A DNA stretch of 64,000 nt from an uncultured Algibacter sp. GTDB lineage: Bacteria; Bacteroidota; Bacteroidia; Flavobacteriales; Flavobacteriaceae. The stretch covers positions 89,676-153,675 of the forward strand of contig CANMQH010000008.1 of NCBI GenBank assembly GCA_947499935.1, written 5' to 3'. The position numbers and the translations under genes are program-made. Positions within the stretch are counted from its first letter, which is position 1; the number at the start of each line of letters is the position of its first letter. The notes under the pieces were generated by a model. The model ran no database searches and had not been told where the DNA came from. It saw nothing but the letters and a program-made list of their open reading frames with translations. Positions 34,898-45,160 of this stretch are shown here, one piece after another.

Positions 34898-35151
34898 TCT
34901 TCAAGCAAATATATTTTATTTTAGATAATGTTCAGAATGACATCTACATAGCATACAGTAAAATATTAATTAAATCCAGGTTATATATAATTAATTATAT
35001 CAGCTTGACTGAACAAAATTAAAACCCTATTGCGACACTAATTTCAAAAATCTATGGCTGTATTATTTTAAATAAATAAACTCTTAAATCTAACTCTAGT
35101 TAATAAAAACAGAGATTTTAAGTGGATAAATTTCAAAATACTTAAATCCTT
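34898..35151 (-). repeat. 254-bp intergenic repeat, copy A (inverted relative to copy B)
   Basis: The reverse complement of this segment matches 56636-56889 base for base without gaps, with five mismatches that I can count (about 98% identical). It holds no meaningful ORF. On the minus strand it contains TAATTTTG (35014-35021), a Bacteroidota -7 box, and a 16-bp palindrome ATATAATTAATTATAT. There is no obvious terminal inverted repeat or transposase. It might encode a small RNA or be a non-autonomous mobile element. It is flanked by the terminators at 34628-34665 and 35170-35207. Confidence 0.92.
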
Positions 35152-35169
35152 GATAATATAAAATTAAAA

Positions 35170-35207
35170 AAAGCCATCTAAAAAGTTATTTTTAGATGGC
35201 TTTTTTT
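35170..35207. terminator. Hairpin terminator for the aminopeptidase gene
   Basis: AGCCATCTAAAAA pairs with TTTTTAGATGGCT, with T and A runs on both sides, 5-40 bp beyond the leftward aminopeptidase stop. Related in sequence to the hairpin at 13105-13142. Confidence 0.85.
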
Positions 35208-35211
35208 AATT

Positions 35212-36504
35212 TTATAAGTTCATTATATCCTCAATCTCATCGGCTTCAATAGGGATATTACGCATCAGGTTAAAAGGCTCTCCTTTTTCTTGAATAACAA
35301 CATCGTCTTCCAATCTAATGCCAAACCCTTCCTCAGGAATATATATTCCGGGTTCTACAGTAAATACCATATTAGCTTGCATAGGCTCGGTTAGTATACC
35401 GTAATCATGTGTATCTAAGCCCATGTGATGCGAAGTACCATGCATAAAGTATTTTTTATAGGCAGGCCATTCTGTATTTTCATTTTGAATATCTGCTTTA
35501 TCAAGTAAACCCAAGCCAAGTAATTCGCTGGTCATTATTTTGCCAACTTCTATGTGGTATGCTGCCCAATCTGTTCCGGGTAAGAGCATTTTTGTGGCTT
35601 TGTTTTTTACGCTATTAACAGCATTGTAAACGGCTTTTTGTCTTTCAGAAAAACGTCCAGAAACTGGCACACTGCGCGTCATATCGCTAGAGTAATTAGC
35701 ATACTCTGCACCAACATCCATAAGAATTAAATCGCCTGCTATGCATTGTTGGTTGTTTTCTATGTAATGTAAAACGTTGGCATTATTACCAGAAGCAATA
35801 ATAGGTGTGTAGGCAAACTTTTTTGAGCGATTACGTGTAAACTCGTGAATAAATTCAGCTTCAATTTCATATTCCCAAACCCCAGGTTTAACAAAATTTA
35901 AAATACGTCTAAAACCTTTTTCGGTGATATCACATGCCTTTTGTATAAGATCAATTTCAATACCGTTTTTTACAGAACGAAGCTGTTGTAAAATGGGATT
36001 GCTTTTTGCAACGCGGTGCGCAGGATATTTGTTTTTAAGCCACTTTGTAAAACGGTCTTCTCTGGTTTCGGTTTCAACATTTGCTCTGTAATGTTCGTTG
36101 GTGTTAATGTAAACCGTGTCGCATTGCGTCATGATTTCAAACATTACTTTTTCTAAATCTTGTAGCCAATACACTGTTTTTATACCGCTAGTTTTAAAGG
36201 CGTTCTCTTTTGTTAGTTTTTCACCTTCCCAAATAGCAATATGTTCGTTAGTTTCTTTTAAAAACAATATTTCGCGATGCTTTTCTTTTGGGCAATCAGG
36301 ACATAAAACCAAAATACTTTCTTCCTGATCTACGCCACTTAAGTAAAAAATATCTCGATGTTGATCAAAAGGCATGGTGCTATCTGCGCTAATAGGATAA
36401 ATATCATTAGAGTTAAATACGGCTAAGCTTTTTGGCTGCATTTTTCTTGTGAATTTTTTTCTATTGTCTTCAAAAAGAGATTTATTAATGGGAAGATATT
36501 TCAT
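35212..36504 (-). CDS. Aminopeptidase P family protein (Xaa-Pro aminopeptidase)
   Basis: 430 residues, cytosolic; removes an N-terminal residue in front of proline. The N-terminal AMP_N-type domain (about 1-165) has SADSTMPFDQHRDIFYLSGVDQEESIL. The pita-bread domain (about 180-430) carries all five metal ligands in order: MDVGAEYANYSSDMTRSVPV (two Asp), HGTSHHMGLDTHD (His), VEPGIYIP (Glu) and IRLEDDVVI (Glu). Length and domain order match PepP. It is a single gene, divergent from sdhC with 272 bp between them. Confidence 0.93.
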   Translation of the reverse strand: MKYLPINKSLFEDNRKKFTRKMQPKSLAVFNSNDIYPISADSTMPFDQHRDIFYLSGVDQEESILVLCPDCPKEKHREILFLKETNEHIAIWEGEKLTKENAFKTSGIKTVYWLQDLEKVMFEIMTQCDTVYINTNEHYRANVETETREDRFTKWLKNKYPAHRVAKSNPILQQLRSVKNGIEIDLIQKACDITEKGFRRILNFVKPGVWEYEIEAEFIHEFTRNRSKKFAYTPIIASGNNANVLHYIENNQQCIAGDLILMDVGAEYANYSSDMTRSVPVSGRFSERQKAVYNAVNSVKNKATKMLLPGTDWAAYHIEVGKIMTSELLGLGLLDKADIQNENTEWPAYKKYFMHGTSHHMGLDTHDYGILTEPMQANMVFTVEPGIYIPEEGFGIRLEDDVVIQEKGEPFNLMRNIPIEADEIEDIMNL

Positions 36505-36716
36505 CTTGTAGTGTGTTTAAGTATTTTAAATATTTAACAAAGCTAAATAAATATCATATGATTTTGATAGTTAATGATTCATTGAGATTATTTTGCTGTA
36601 ACAATATATTAATTATAATATTTTATTTAATTGATTTTCAGTATTTTAATTATCTATATTAAGATGTTACACTAATTTGTTTTAAATCATTCTAAATAAG
36701 TATTTAGTCGTGCAAG

Positions 36717-36750
36717 TTTTTGTCTATCATTTTATTGAAGCGTATTTTTG
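36717..36750 (+). promoter_or_regulatory. Promoter of sdhCAB (TTTTTG-N20-TATTTTTG)
   Basis: TTTTTG at 36717-36722, a 20-bp spacer and TATTTTTG at 36743-36750 form a near-ideal Bacteroidota housekeeping promoter, 26 bp before sdhC. It is the best promoter match I found in the window. The rest of the 272-bp gap is plain A+T-rich DNA. Confidence 0.75.
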
Positions 36751-36776
36751 TAATTAAATAAATTAACTTTATAATA

Positions 36777-37463
36777 ATGAGCGGATTTTTTAAATCTTCG
36801 ATTGGAAGAAAAGTAGCTATGGCGCTTTCAGCCTTCTTCCTTATGTTTTTCTTATTGCAACATTTTGCTATAAATATGTTATCGGTTTTTAATCCTGATC
36901 TTTTTAATGAGATATCTCATTTTATGGGCACAAACCCTTTAGTACAGTTTGCGTTGCAACCCGTATTAATTTTTGGAGTGGTTTTTCACTTTATTATGGG
37001 TTTTGTCTTAGAGATAAAGAATTCGAAATCCAGACAGGTTTCTTATGCTAAAAATAATGGATCTGCTAATTCTACATGGATGAGTAGAAACATGATATGG
37101 AGTGGTCTTGCTATTCTAGCATTCATCATTTTACACTTTATCGATTTTTGGATTCCAGAAATTAACACCAAATATATTGTAGGTGACATGTCTGGAAAAC
37201 TAGACCCCGAATTAGCGACAAGCGGTTTTAGGTATTATGAAGAGTTAACACATAAGTTTATCAACCCCATTAGAGTAGCCGCATATGTTATAGCGTTTGT
37301 GTTACTTGGGTTGCATTTAGCACACGGATTTACTTCTGCTTTTCAATCTATGGGAGGCACAGTAGGGCGTAAAAAGACCATGCAAATTATTGGTAAGGCT
37401 TATTCGGTAATTATTCCGTTAGGTTTTATTATTATAGCACTTTACCATCATTTAAACCATTAA
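36777..37463 (+). CDS. sdhC: Succinate dehydrogenase cytochrome b subunit
   Basis: 228 residues with five membrane helices, the single large cytochrome b subunit that anchors SdhA and SdhB in the inner membrane (Bacillus/Bacteroidota-type complex II, no separate SdhD). MSGFFKSSIGRKVAMALSAFFLMFFLLQH, then FHFIMGFVLE, LHFIDFWIPE, RVAAYVIAFVLLGLHLAHGFTSAFQSMG and ALYHHLNH. Several helix His residues (LQHFAIN, VFHFIMG, LHFIDF, LHLAHGF) can serve as ligands of two b haems. First gene of sdhCAB, 12 bp before sdhA. Confidence 0.95.
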   Translation: MSGFFKSSIGRKVAMALSAFFLMFFLLQHFAINMLSVFNPDLFNEISHFMGTNPLVQFALQPVLIFGVVFHFIMGFVLEIKNSKSRQVSYAKNNGSANSTWMSRNMIWSGLAILAFIILHFIDFWIPEINTKYIVGDMSGKLDPELATSGFRYYEELTHKFINPIRVAAYVIAFVLLGLHLAHGFTSAFQSMGGTVGRKKTMQIIGKAYSVIIPLGFIIIALYHHLNH

Positions 37464-37475
37464 TCTTATACACGT

Positions 37476-39473
37476 ATGGCTTTAGATTCAAGAGTACCAA
37501 AAGGTCCAATTAAAGATAAGTGGACAGATTATAAAAATCATATAGACTTAGTAAATCCTGCAAATAAGCGTCATATAGATATTATTGTTGTAGGCACAGG
37601 TTTAGCTGGTGGTTCTGCCGCAGCTACTTTGGCTGAGTTAGGTTATAATGTAAAAGCATTTGCTTATCAAGATTCGCCAAGACGTGCGCATTCTATTGCC
37701 GCTCAAGGTGGTATTAATGCTGCAAAGAACTATCAAGGCGATGGCGATTCTACATATAGATTATTTTACGATACAGTAAAAGGAGGCGATTATCGTTCTC
37801 GTGAGGCTAATGTGTATCGCTTAGCCGAAGTATCAACTAATATTATTGATCAATGTGTTGCGCAAGGTGTTCCTTTTGCAAGAGATTATGGTGGTTTATT
37901 AGACAACCGCTCTTTTGGAGGTGTATTGGTGTCTAGAACCTTTTATGCTAAAGGTCAAACAGGGCAACAATTATTACTAGGTGCATATTCTGCGATGAAC
38001 AGACAGATTGCTCGTGGTAAAATAGAGATGTTTAACCGTCATGAAATGCTTGATGTTGTAAAGGTAGATGGTAAAGCAAGAGGTATTATAGCACGTAATT
38101 TAGTTACAGGCGAAATAGAAAGACACTCAGCACACGCTGTAGTTATTGCTTCTGGTGGATATGGAAATGTTTATTTTTTATCAACCAATGCTATGGGGTC
38201 TAATGTAACAGCAGCATGGAAAATTCATAAAAAAGGCGCATATTTTGCGAATCCTTGTTATACACAAATTCACCCAACATGTATTCCGCGTTCTGGCGAT
38301 TATCAGTCTAAACTAACGTTAATGTCTGAGTCTTTGCGTAATGATGGACGTATTTGGGTGCCAAAAAATATGGATGATGTAAAAGCCATTCGTGAAGGTA
38401 GAAAACAACCAACCGATTTGTCTGAAGATGAAAGAGATTATTACCTAGAGCGTCGTTATCCAGCATTTGGTAACCTTGTACCTCGCGATGTAGCCTCTAG
38501 GGCTGCAAAAGAACGTTGTGATGCAGGTTACGGTGTAAATGCAACAGGTGAAGCTGTATATTTAGATTTTGCTGCTGCAATAAACCGTTACGGAAAGGAG
38601 CAAGCTAAAATTCAAAATATAGAAAATGCATCTGATGCAAAAATATACGAATTAGGGCAAGCCATAGTACAAGCAAAGTATGGTAATCTATTTCAAATGT
38701 ATGAGAAAATTGTTGATCAAAATCCATACAAAACACCAATGATGATTTACCCTGCGGTACATTATACTATGGGTGGGGTATGGGTAGATTATAATTTAAT
38801 GACCACAGTGCCCGGGCTATATTGTATTGGTGAAGCTAACTTCTCTGATCACGGTGCCAATAGACTTGGAGCTTCTGCCTTAATGCAAGGTTTGGCAGAT
38901 GGTTATTTTGTATTGCCATATACTATAGGTGATTATTTATCAGATGATATTCGCACAGGTAAAATCCCAACAGATACTAAGGCATTTGATGAAGCCGAAA
39001 AAGAAGTTACCGACCGTATTAATTTCTTTGTTAATAATAAAGGCACAAAATCTGTAGATTATTTCCATAAAAAGTTAGGTAAAATTATGTGGGATAAATG
39101 TGGAATGTCTAGAAATGAGCAAGGCTTAAAAGAAGCTATTGAAGATATATCGGCTTTACGTGCAGAATTTTGGAAAGAAGTTTCTGTTCCAGGTGGCGAT
39201 AAAGAGTTTAATGAAGAATTAGCTAAAGCAGGCAGAGTAGCAGATTTTCTTGAGTTAGGAGAATTATTTGCAAAAGATGCTTTGGTGCGTGAAGAATCTG
39301 CCGGTGGACACTTTAGAGAAGAACATCAAACCGAAGAGGGTGAGGCTAAACGAAGAAAGGAATTTCAATACGTTTCGGCATGGGAATATAAAGGAGAGCC
39401 TAAAGATGCTGTATTGCATCAAGAAGCATTAGTTTACGAAAATATAGAAGTTAAAGAACGAAGTTATAAATAA
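37476..39473 (+). CDS. sdhA: Succinate dehydrogenase/fumarate reductase flavoprotein subunit
   Basis: 665 residues; oxidises succinate to fumarate in the TCA cycle and respiratory chain. The FAD-binding GxGxxGG is GTGLAGG at 40-46, and His72 in [15 protein letters not shown] is the covalent FAD attachment site. [15 protein letters not shown] (substrate site), MTMGG-like [10 protein letters not shown] and [27 protein letters not shown] are conserved. The lack of a twin-arginine or Sec signal is as expected for a cytoplasm-facing subunit. Second gene of sdhCAB, 8 bp before sdhB. Confidence 0.97.
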   Translation: MALDSRVPKGPIKDKWTDYKNHIDLVNPANKRHIDIIVVGTGLAGGSAAATLAELGYNVKAFAYQDSPRRAHSIAAQGGINAAKNYQGDGDSTYRLFYDTVKGGDYRSREANVYRLAEVSTNIIDQCVAQGVPFARDYGGLLDNRSFGGVLVSRTFYAKGQTGQQLLLGAYSAMNRQIARGKIEMFNRHEMLDVVKVDGKARGIIARNLVTGEIERHSAHAVVIASGGYGNVYFLSTNAMGSNVTAAWKIHKKGAYFANPCYTQIHPTCIPRSGDYQSKLTLMSESLRNDGRIWVPKNMDDVKAIREGRKQPTDLSEDERDYYLERRYPAFGNLVPRDVASRAAKERCDAGYGVNATGEAVYLDFAAAINRYGKEQAKIQNIENASDAKIYELGQAIVQAKYGNLFQMYEKIVDQNPYKTPMMIYPAVHYTMGGVWVDYNLMTTVPGLYCIGEANFSDHGANRLGASALMQGLADGYFVLPYTIGDYLSDDIRTGKIPTDTKAFDEAEKEVTDRINFFVNNKGTKSVDYFHKKLGKIMWDKCGMSRNEQGLKEAIEDISALRAEFWKEVSVPGGDKEFNEELAKAGRVADFLELGELFAKDALVREESAGGHFREEHQTEEGEAKRRKEFQYVSAWEYKGEPKDAVLHQEALVYENIEVKERSYK

Positions 39474-39481
39474 AAGACACT

Positions 39482-40225
39482 ATGAATTTAACGCTTAAAA
39501 TTTGGAGACAAAAAGACTCAAATACAAAGGGTCAAATGGTCGATTACAAAGTTACTGAGATATCAGAACATATGTCTTTTTTAGAAATGATGGATGTTTT
39601 AAATGAACAGTTAGTTAACAGTGGCGAAGAACCTGTTGCATTTGACCATGATTGCCGCGAAGGTATTTGTGGAATGTGTTCTATGTACATAAATGGCGAA
39701 GCCCATGGTCCAGACCGTGGTGTAACTACTTGTCAACTGCATATGCGTATGTTTAAAGATGGAGATACCATAACTATAGAGCCATTTAGAGCTGCAGCAT
39801 TTCCTGTAATTAAAGATTTAGTTGTAAACCGAAGTGCTTTTGACCGTATTCAACATGCTGGAGGCTATATTTCTGTTAATACTTCTGGAAATACTCAAGA
39901 CGCGAATGCAACACCTATTTCTAAGCATGCTGCAGATGAGGCTATGGATGCAGCTACCTGTATAGGTTGCGGTGCCTGTGTGGCGAGTTGTAAAAACTCA
40001 TCGGCGATGTTGTTTGTAGGTGCCAAAGTATCGCAATATGCGCTATTACCACAAGGACAAGTAGAGGCTACAGATCGTGTTAAAAACATGGTAGCTCAAA
40101 TGGATTTAGAAGGTTTTGGAAATTGTACAAATACAGGTGCTTGCGAAGTTGAATGCCCTAAAGGAATTTCTTTAGATAATATTGCACGTATGAACAGAGA
40201 ATTGATTAAAGCAACATTATCTTAG
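39482..40225 (+). CDS. sdhB: Succinate dehydrogenase iron-sulfur subunit
   Basis: 247 residues; passes electrons from FAD to the quinone site. Three cluster motifs are visible: [19 protein letters not shown] with a later TTC for [2Fe-2S], [12 protein letters not shown] for [4Fe-4S], and [15 protein letters not shown] for the third cluster. The pattern and length fit the Bacteroidota complex II family. Last gene of the operon; I see no strong hairpin in the 90 bp before the next gene. Confidence 0.97.
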   Translation: MNLTLKIWRQKDSNTKGQMVDYKVTEISEHMSFLEMMDVLNEQLVNSGEEPVAFDHDCREGICGMCSMYINGEAHGPDRGVTTCQLHMRMFKDGDTITIEPFRAAAFPVIKDLVVNRSAFDRIQHAGGYISVNTSGNTQDANATPISKHAADEAMDAATCIGCGACVASCKNSSAMLFVGAKVSQYALLPQGQVEATDRVKNMVAQMDLEGFGNCTNTGACEVECPKGISLDNIARMNRELIKATLS

Positions 40226-40317
40226 GTCTAAACAGACATTCTGTATAAGAATTTTATCTCTATATCGTATTTTTTGCTTATTTTGAGTGATGTAATAACT
40301 CAATATTTGTAATATAT

Positions 40318-41520
40318 ATGAAAAAGCTTTTTGTGTTTTTTGCACTAATATCATCGTGTTCTATATTTTCTCAAGGCGACCTAGAGGTAAAAGGTATAGT
40401 CTTAGATAGATTTAGAAAGCCTATTAAGTTTGCTTCTGTGAGTGTACCAAAGCTGTATTTGGGAACTACGACCACAGAAGAGGGTAAGTTTAGTATAATT
40501 TTATCGGAAAGCGATTTTACAGACCAAGATGTTATTCAAATTTCCAGCTTTGGAAATGAGACGCTTAAAATGACTGTCAAGGAATATATTGCCTTAAAAG
40601 AAAAAGTTATAGTTATTGGAGGCGATGTTATATCACCAAAACAAGATAAAACAGTAGCTAATAACAATTCCAAACCTAAAATTAAACCTGTAATCAAGAA
40701 AAAACCTGCTAAGGAATATCTCAGGTTAGCCAATAAATACCTTAAGCGAAATACTATAAATACACCACACCAGTTAAAAATGCTTTACAGAAGATTTTCT
40801 GTTGAAGATAAAAAAGCTAGGTTTTTAGTTGAACACATCATTAATGTATTAGATAAAGGGCCGTTAAATGGTAATTATAAAGGCGTTCAGGTCTTAACAG
40901 GTAGGCAATCTGAAGATCACAGACTTGTAAAGAAAACAATGATGGGGCACCCTGTAAACCAAACCGCAAAAACAGATCCTCAACGTATAGGTATTATAAA
41001 TGACAACTACGCATGGAAAATAGTGGGTAGCTCATCTTACGATGGTGAAGATATCGTTATAATAGAAGGGATTAATAAAAAAAATAGATTAGTACGATTT
41101 TATATTGGTGTAGATACCTATGGTATTTATAAAATAGAAAAATCTTCTTTAAATGCTGTATATATTTATTCTAAAGATGAAGATGGTAAATTACATTTGA
41201 GTTACCATAATAGAACAAGACCAGGAAGGGTAACTCTAACTGATGAACAAAAAAAACTACTTAATACGGATAAAGATTTTATAAAAGAATCATACAAGCA
41301 CGAAGTATTTGTTTTAGGTGTGAAAAGGTTAGTAGATAAGGATTACGATGCATCAGTATATGTATTTCATAGAAAAGATATAGGAGATATTGAAACAGAA
41401 TATAATCCAAAATTTTGGCAAAAATTAAATTTACCGCCATCTACAGCTTTTTATCTGGAAAGTATTGAAGAGATAGAAAAAATTTCAGGAAAGCCCATAG
41501 AAAAGCAATTTAATAAATAA
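40318..41520 (+). CDS. CarboxypepD_reg-like domain protein (secreted)
   Basis: 400 residues with a Sec signal peptide (about 1-19, ending SIFSQG). Residues about 20-100 are a carboxypeptidase regulatory-like sandwich: LEVKGIVLDRFRKPIKFASVSVPK, LGTTTTEEGKFSI. A Lys/Pro-rich linker follows at about 105-135. The rest (about 140-400) is unassigned, with RRFSVEDKKARFLVEHIINVLDKG and RIGIINDNYAWKIVGSSSYDGEDIVIIEG; outer-membrane protein style. Similar proteins occur singly in Flavobacteriaceae. It converges with the barrel gene at 41525, with only 4 bp between the stops. Confidence 0.75.
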   Translation: MKKLFVFFALISSCSIFSQGDLEVKGIVLDRFRKPIKFASVSVPKLYLGTTTTEEGKFSIILSESDFTDQDVIQISSFGNETLKMTVKEYIALKEKVIVIGGDVISPKQDKTVANNNSKPKIKPVIKKKPAKEYLRLANKYLKRNTINTPHQLKMLYRRFSVEDKKARFLVEHIINVLDKGPLNGNYKGVQVLTGRQSEDHRLVKKTMMGHPVNQTAKTDPQRIGIINDNYAWKIVGSSSYDGEDIVIIEGINKKNRLVRFYIGVDTYGIYKIEKSSLNAVYIYSKDEDGKLHLSYHNRTRPGRVTLTDEQKKLLNTDKDFIKESYKHEVFVLGVKRLVDKDYDASVYVFHRKDIGDIETEYNPKFWQKLNLPPSTAFYLESIEEIEKISGKPIEKQFNK

Positions 41521-41524
41521 AATT

Positions 41525-44500
41525 TTAAAAATATGCTTTTAACTGAATAGTACCCGAATGTATGGTTTTACTAGTCTCGGTTTTTCTTCCGAAGTAACTT
41601 AAATTTAAATCTAAAAATTTAGTCAGTTTTTTTTGGGCAAGCAAGCTCCAAGTAAAATTTTTACCTGGTTGCAAGCCTTCTAAAATTTGATAAGCCACAG
41701 GACTATTTGGATTGCCAGTAAATGCATTAGAGAAATAATTAAATTCGCCATTTATGGCATTTTTTCCACTGTTTGCTAGAGAGAATGATAGACCATATTT
41801 TTGCTGTTTTAAAGCTTCAAAGTTACCAATGCTATTTTCTTTGTCTGCAAATTGATAGAAGATATCAAAACTAGAATTATCATTAAATAAGTATGATAAT
41901 TTAGGATTAAATCTAATTTCATCAAAATTATAATTTCTACCAATAATATTTTCAATGACTTCTCCGCCATCATTAAAGGTGAAACTTTTATTGGTTTCAA
42001 ATGCAGATGCCATATTTATTAACCAGTTTACACCTATTTTATGATTCCAATTAATTTGGTGACTTTTTATACTATTTTCAACAATACCTATAGATAATCT
42101 GTTTCTTGTAGTATTATCTAAAAACGTGTAAGATGTGGTATAACGTTGTTTTCCTCTATTAAAAAACAAAACATTTCTAAAGTTTAATTGTAAGCCAAGT
42201 TGGTCGTTTTTATCAAACGGATTTATATTAAAATTATCGTCTTCACGCCTTGTTTTTCTATCTAATAAATAACTGGTTTGATTGTAAAAATGCGACCAAA
42301 ACTTTTTTGATTTATGCTTAGATACAGACCATTGCGCAGGGTTAATAGTTAAGGTTTGACTCAGTCTGTTTTGATGTGTTTTTATAAATACTCGGTTGGG
42401 TAAAAGAACACGGATGTAAGTGCCTTGATCTTGAAATTGTGCGGTTTCAAATTCTTCAAGTTCTTGTATGCCATTTGCATTATAATCAATCCATGTAAAT
42501 GTACCTTGGCCAGCTTCTACTTCTACGTAAGTAAAATCTTGCTGAGGTAATCTGCCAGAATTAGTTTCAAAAATAGTATTCCATAATACAATCTGTTTAA
42601 AAAGCTTTTGATTAAATTGAAATCTAGAGTTAACAGATTGCTCATTCTCAATATTAGCATCTTCACTTTTTAAATTTCTATAATTAGCGTATAGTGATAA
42701 ATTAGTATTCTTATTTTTAATAAGTCTAGAATTAAGATATACGGTGTTAGATGCGTTTACTCTTTGTAACACATTGTTTTTTAGACTATCGTTAACACGG
42801 TTTTTATAACCAATAGCTGTAAAAATTTTAGTGCTATCTCCAATACCAAGAAAGGCTTCGTAAGATTTAAATTTTTGACTTAGCGGTGTTAGTGTTTGGG
42901 TACTAATATCTTTTTGTTCATTATCTTCAATAGCTAATTTAGCACCTATCCAACTTTTTTTCATGTCATAAACAATACTATTATATGATCTTAAAAATGT
43001 TGAAGTGTTTGTATTTGAGTCGGTATTTAAAAAACTAGAATGCGATACGATACTGAGTTTATTTAAAAATAAATTAGCATTAATAATATGTCTATTTCCA
43101 TTAAACCCATCAGAAAAATTTAAGTGTTCGTATTGATAATTAAGGTTGCCCTTTTCTTGGTGGAATAGTTTAAAACCTGTATTAATTAATGTTTGGTCGC
43201 TCAAATTACTGGTAATTTGGGTGCCTATTGCTTGATCTAAATTCCAGTCTCTATTAAATTCTGGGTTATAGAGTCCTTCAATATTTCTATAATTTGAACT
43301 AATATAATCGCTATCAAAAACAGCACTAATGTTCCATAGGCTGTCGTTCTTTAAGATGTGCTGTTCTATATTTATTTTTCCAGCAAAACCATTATTATCA
43401 GTGTCATCAAGATTAGAAAACGAATTTAAATCATTCTTACTGCCAGCGCCTTCAAATGTTATCGTCGTTTTTTTAGAAGGCTTATAGCTTCCGTTTACAA
43501 CAGCAATTTGTAATTTAGTTGGTGCTACAAGTTGTATTATGGGCGCAAAATCTCCTTGGTTAACCCCAACAAACTCATAAATGTTATTAATAGCATTTAT
43601 GTTGCTTAATTGGTAATCGCCTTGATTTGGTCCTACTTGAGTAAATGTAACTCTAAATAATTCGTCATCAGGATTATTAGAAAACACAAAAGTTTCAATG
43701 CCAGCATTGAGTTCTTTTTTGTATAAAATTCTGTTATCATTTATAGACTCTCTAATTTCTGATGGCGCAACCATTTGGGTTTTATCATCGCCTGCATTAG
43801 ATAGAATTTGAACCTGCTCATCAGATAAATTTTGTTGTAATGGTTGGTTTTTGGCATCATTTTCAGAATATACAGATGCTCCAAATTTAAATTTTTCGCT
43901 TTCAAAAGTTCCTCCGCCATAGGCAATAAAACGCGAATAGTTTCGCTCACTAAATTGATAATCTACAGTAATTCTCATTTCTGAAGTAATGGGAAATGTT
44001 GAGTTGAAAATAATTTCGCCGGCATTGTAATCTATAATATAATCTTGGTCTTCGCCACGTTTTGTGGGTACACCATTAACATAAACGGTTTCGCTACCAG
44101 AAACAATAAGCACAAACAATTCTCCATTTGGACCTTGCAATTTATAAGGGCCTTGATTGCCTTCTTGCGCTGTAAATTGGCTGGTTGTAAATTGCCCGCG
44201 TACTATGGCGCCTGCAGCAAATAGTTGTGCTTTTTTATCGTCTTTTCCAAGTTTGAGATTAAAATTTAACCCTTGTACTCGTTTAGAAAAACTGGCAAAA
44301 TAAGACTGTGTATTAAGCAAATCAATATCTCCAGCACGTATATTCCAACGATCGCTAAACAATTCTATAAAAACTTGATCAAATTCATCCAATCGTTGGC
44401 TATAGCCACTTTCTTGTAACGGAATATTAGCATCTTGAATAGATGCTCTTAGCGATACTTTATCATTTAGCTTACCTGTAATTTGCAAATCTAATTCACT

Positions 44501-44965
44501 GTTTAAAACAGAGTTTTGGTTATTTCCAACGGTAACACCACGAGAGATACTACCCGATGTTGTTAGCCCATCAAAAGGTGTGAATTTTTTAGCGTTGTTA
44601 GATTGAGATAGCTTATATAATGTGGCATTATTAGCATTATTTTTAACAATAATTTTATCATCTAATTGTTTGTAAGTACGTGTTAAAAATTCAGGAAATT
44701 TTAGATAATTAATAATAACAGAATCTGTTTCAATAGGTTTTTTAAATGTTAAAATGGCCTTAGAGAAATTAACCGAATAATAAGAAGAATCAATAATGGT
44801 ACTGTCTTTTGTTTTTAGATTAAACCAACTTGAGTTTATACTCACACTATCAATCTGGATAGTATCGTTTACAATAGCCTTTTTGGTTTTGTATATAGAA
44901 GCTTGGTTTTGCGAAAACCCACAAAAACCAATTATAAACATAAGTGTACATGTAAAAAACTTCAT
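41525..44965 (-). CDS. Large SprA-like outer-membrane beta-barrel protein
   Basis: 1146 residues; signal peptide about 1-18 (GFCGFSQ). The segment FDGLTTSGSISRGVTVGNNQNSVLNSELDLQITGKL, then SLRASIQDANIPLQESGYSQRLDEFDQVFIELF and DRWNIRAGDIDLLN, recalls the repeated strands of the giant barrel SprA/Sov of type IX secretion. At 1146 residues it is about half that size. Strong beta patterns continue to the terminal Phe of TIQLKAYF. Conserved proteins of this type are widespread and little studied in Bacteroidota. Being SprA itself is unlikely by length. Confidence 0.7.
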   Translation of the reverse strand: MKFFTCTLMFIIGFCGFSQNQASIYKTKKAIVNDTIQIDSVSINSSWFNLKTKDSTIIDSSYYSVNFSKAILTFKKPIETDSVIINYLKFPEFLTRTYKQLDDKIIVKNNANNATLYKLSQSNNAKKFTPFDGLTTSGSISRGVTVGNNQNSVLNSELDLQITGKLNDKVSLRASIQDANIPLQESGYSQRLDEFDQVFIELFSDRWNIRAGDIDLLNTQSYFASFSKRVQGLNFNLKLGKDDKKAQLFAAGAIVRGQFTTSQFTAQEGNQGPYKLQGPNGELFVLIVSGSETVYVNGVPTKRGEDQDYIIDYNAGEIIFNSTFPITSEMRITVDYQFSERNYSRFIAYGGGTFESEKFKFGASVYSENDAKNQPLQQNLSDEQVQILSNAGDDKTQMVAPSEIRESINDNRILYKKELNAGIETFVFSNNPDDELFRVTFTQVGPNQGDYQLSNINAINNIYEFVGVNQGDFAPIIQLVAPTKLQIAVVNGSYKPSKKTTITFEGAGSKNDLNSFSNLDDTDNNGFAGKINIEQHILKNDSLWNISAVFDSDYISSNYRNIEGLYNPEFNRDWNLDQAIGTQITSNLSDQTLINTGFKLFHQEKGNLNYQYEHLNFSDGFNGNRHIINANLFLNKLSIVSHSSFLNTDSNTNTSTFLRSYNSIVYDMKKSWIGAKLAIEDNEQKDISTQTLTPLSQKFKSYEAFLGIGDSTKIFTAIGYKNRVNDSLKNNVLQRVNASNTVYLNSRLIKNKNTNLSLYANYRNLKSEDANIENEQSVNSRFQFNQKLFKQIVLWNTIFETNSGRLPQQDFTYVEVEAGQGTFTWIDYNANGIQELEEFETAQFQDQGTYIRVLLPNRVFIKTHQNRLSQTLTINPAQWSVSKHKSKKFWSHFYNQTSYLLDRKTRREDDNFNINPFDKNDQLGLQLNFRNVLFFNRGKQRYTTSYTFLDNTTRNRLSIGIVENSIKSHQINWNHKIGVNWLINMASAFETNKSFTFNDGGEVIENIIGRNYNFDEIRFNPKLSYLFNDNSSFDIFYQFADKENSIGNFEALKQQKYGLSFSLANSGKNAINGEFNYFSNAFTGNPNSPVAYQILEGLQPGKNFTWSLLAQKKLTKFLDLNLSYFGRKTETSKTIHSGTIQLKAYF

Positions 44966-45160
44966 TAGATACTTAAACTGAAAAACGTCTAAAATATTTT
45001 GTTGATATTATTCGCTAAATCACCCCAAAATTAATAGTGTAAAAGTAAGCTATTATTTATTTTAGCCTAAACAAAAGGCAGTATGTCATTACAGTTGCTT
45101 TATAGACTGTAAGTCGTTTAATGTCTTAAATACTTGGTTTAAAATAAAATAGATAGCATA

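Noticed and set aside
41525..44965. SprA/Sov of the type IX secretion system
   Set aside because: SprA is about twice as long; only strand motifs are shared.
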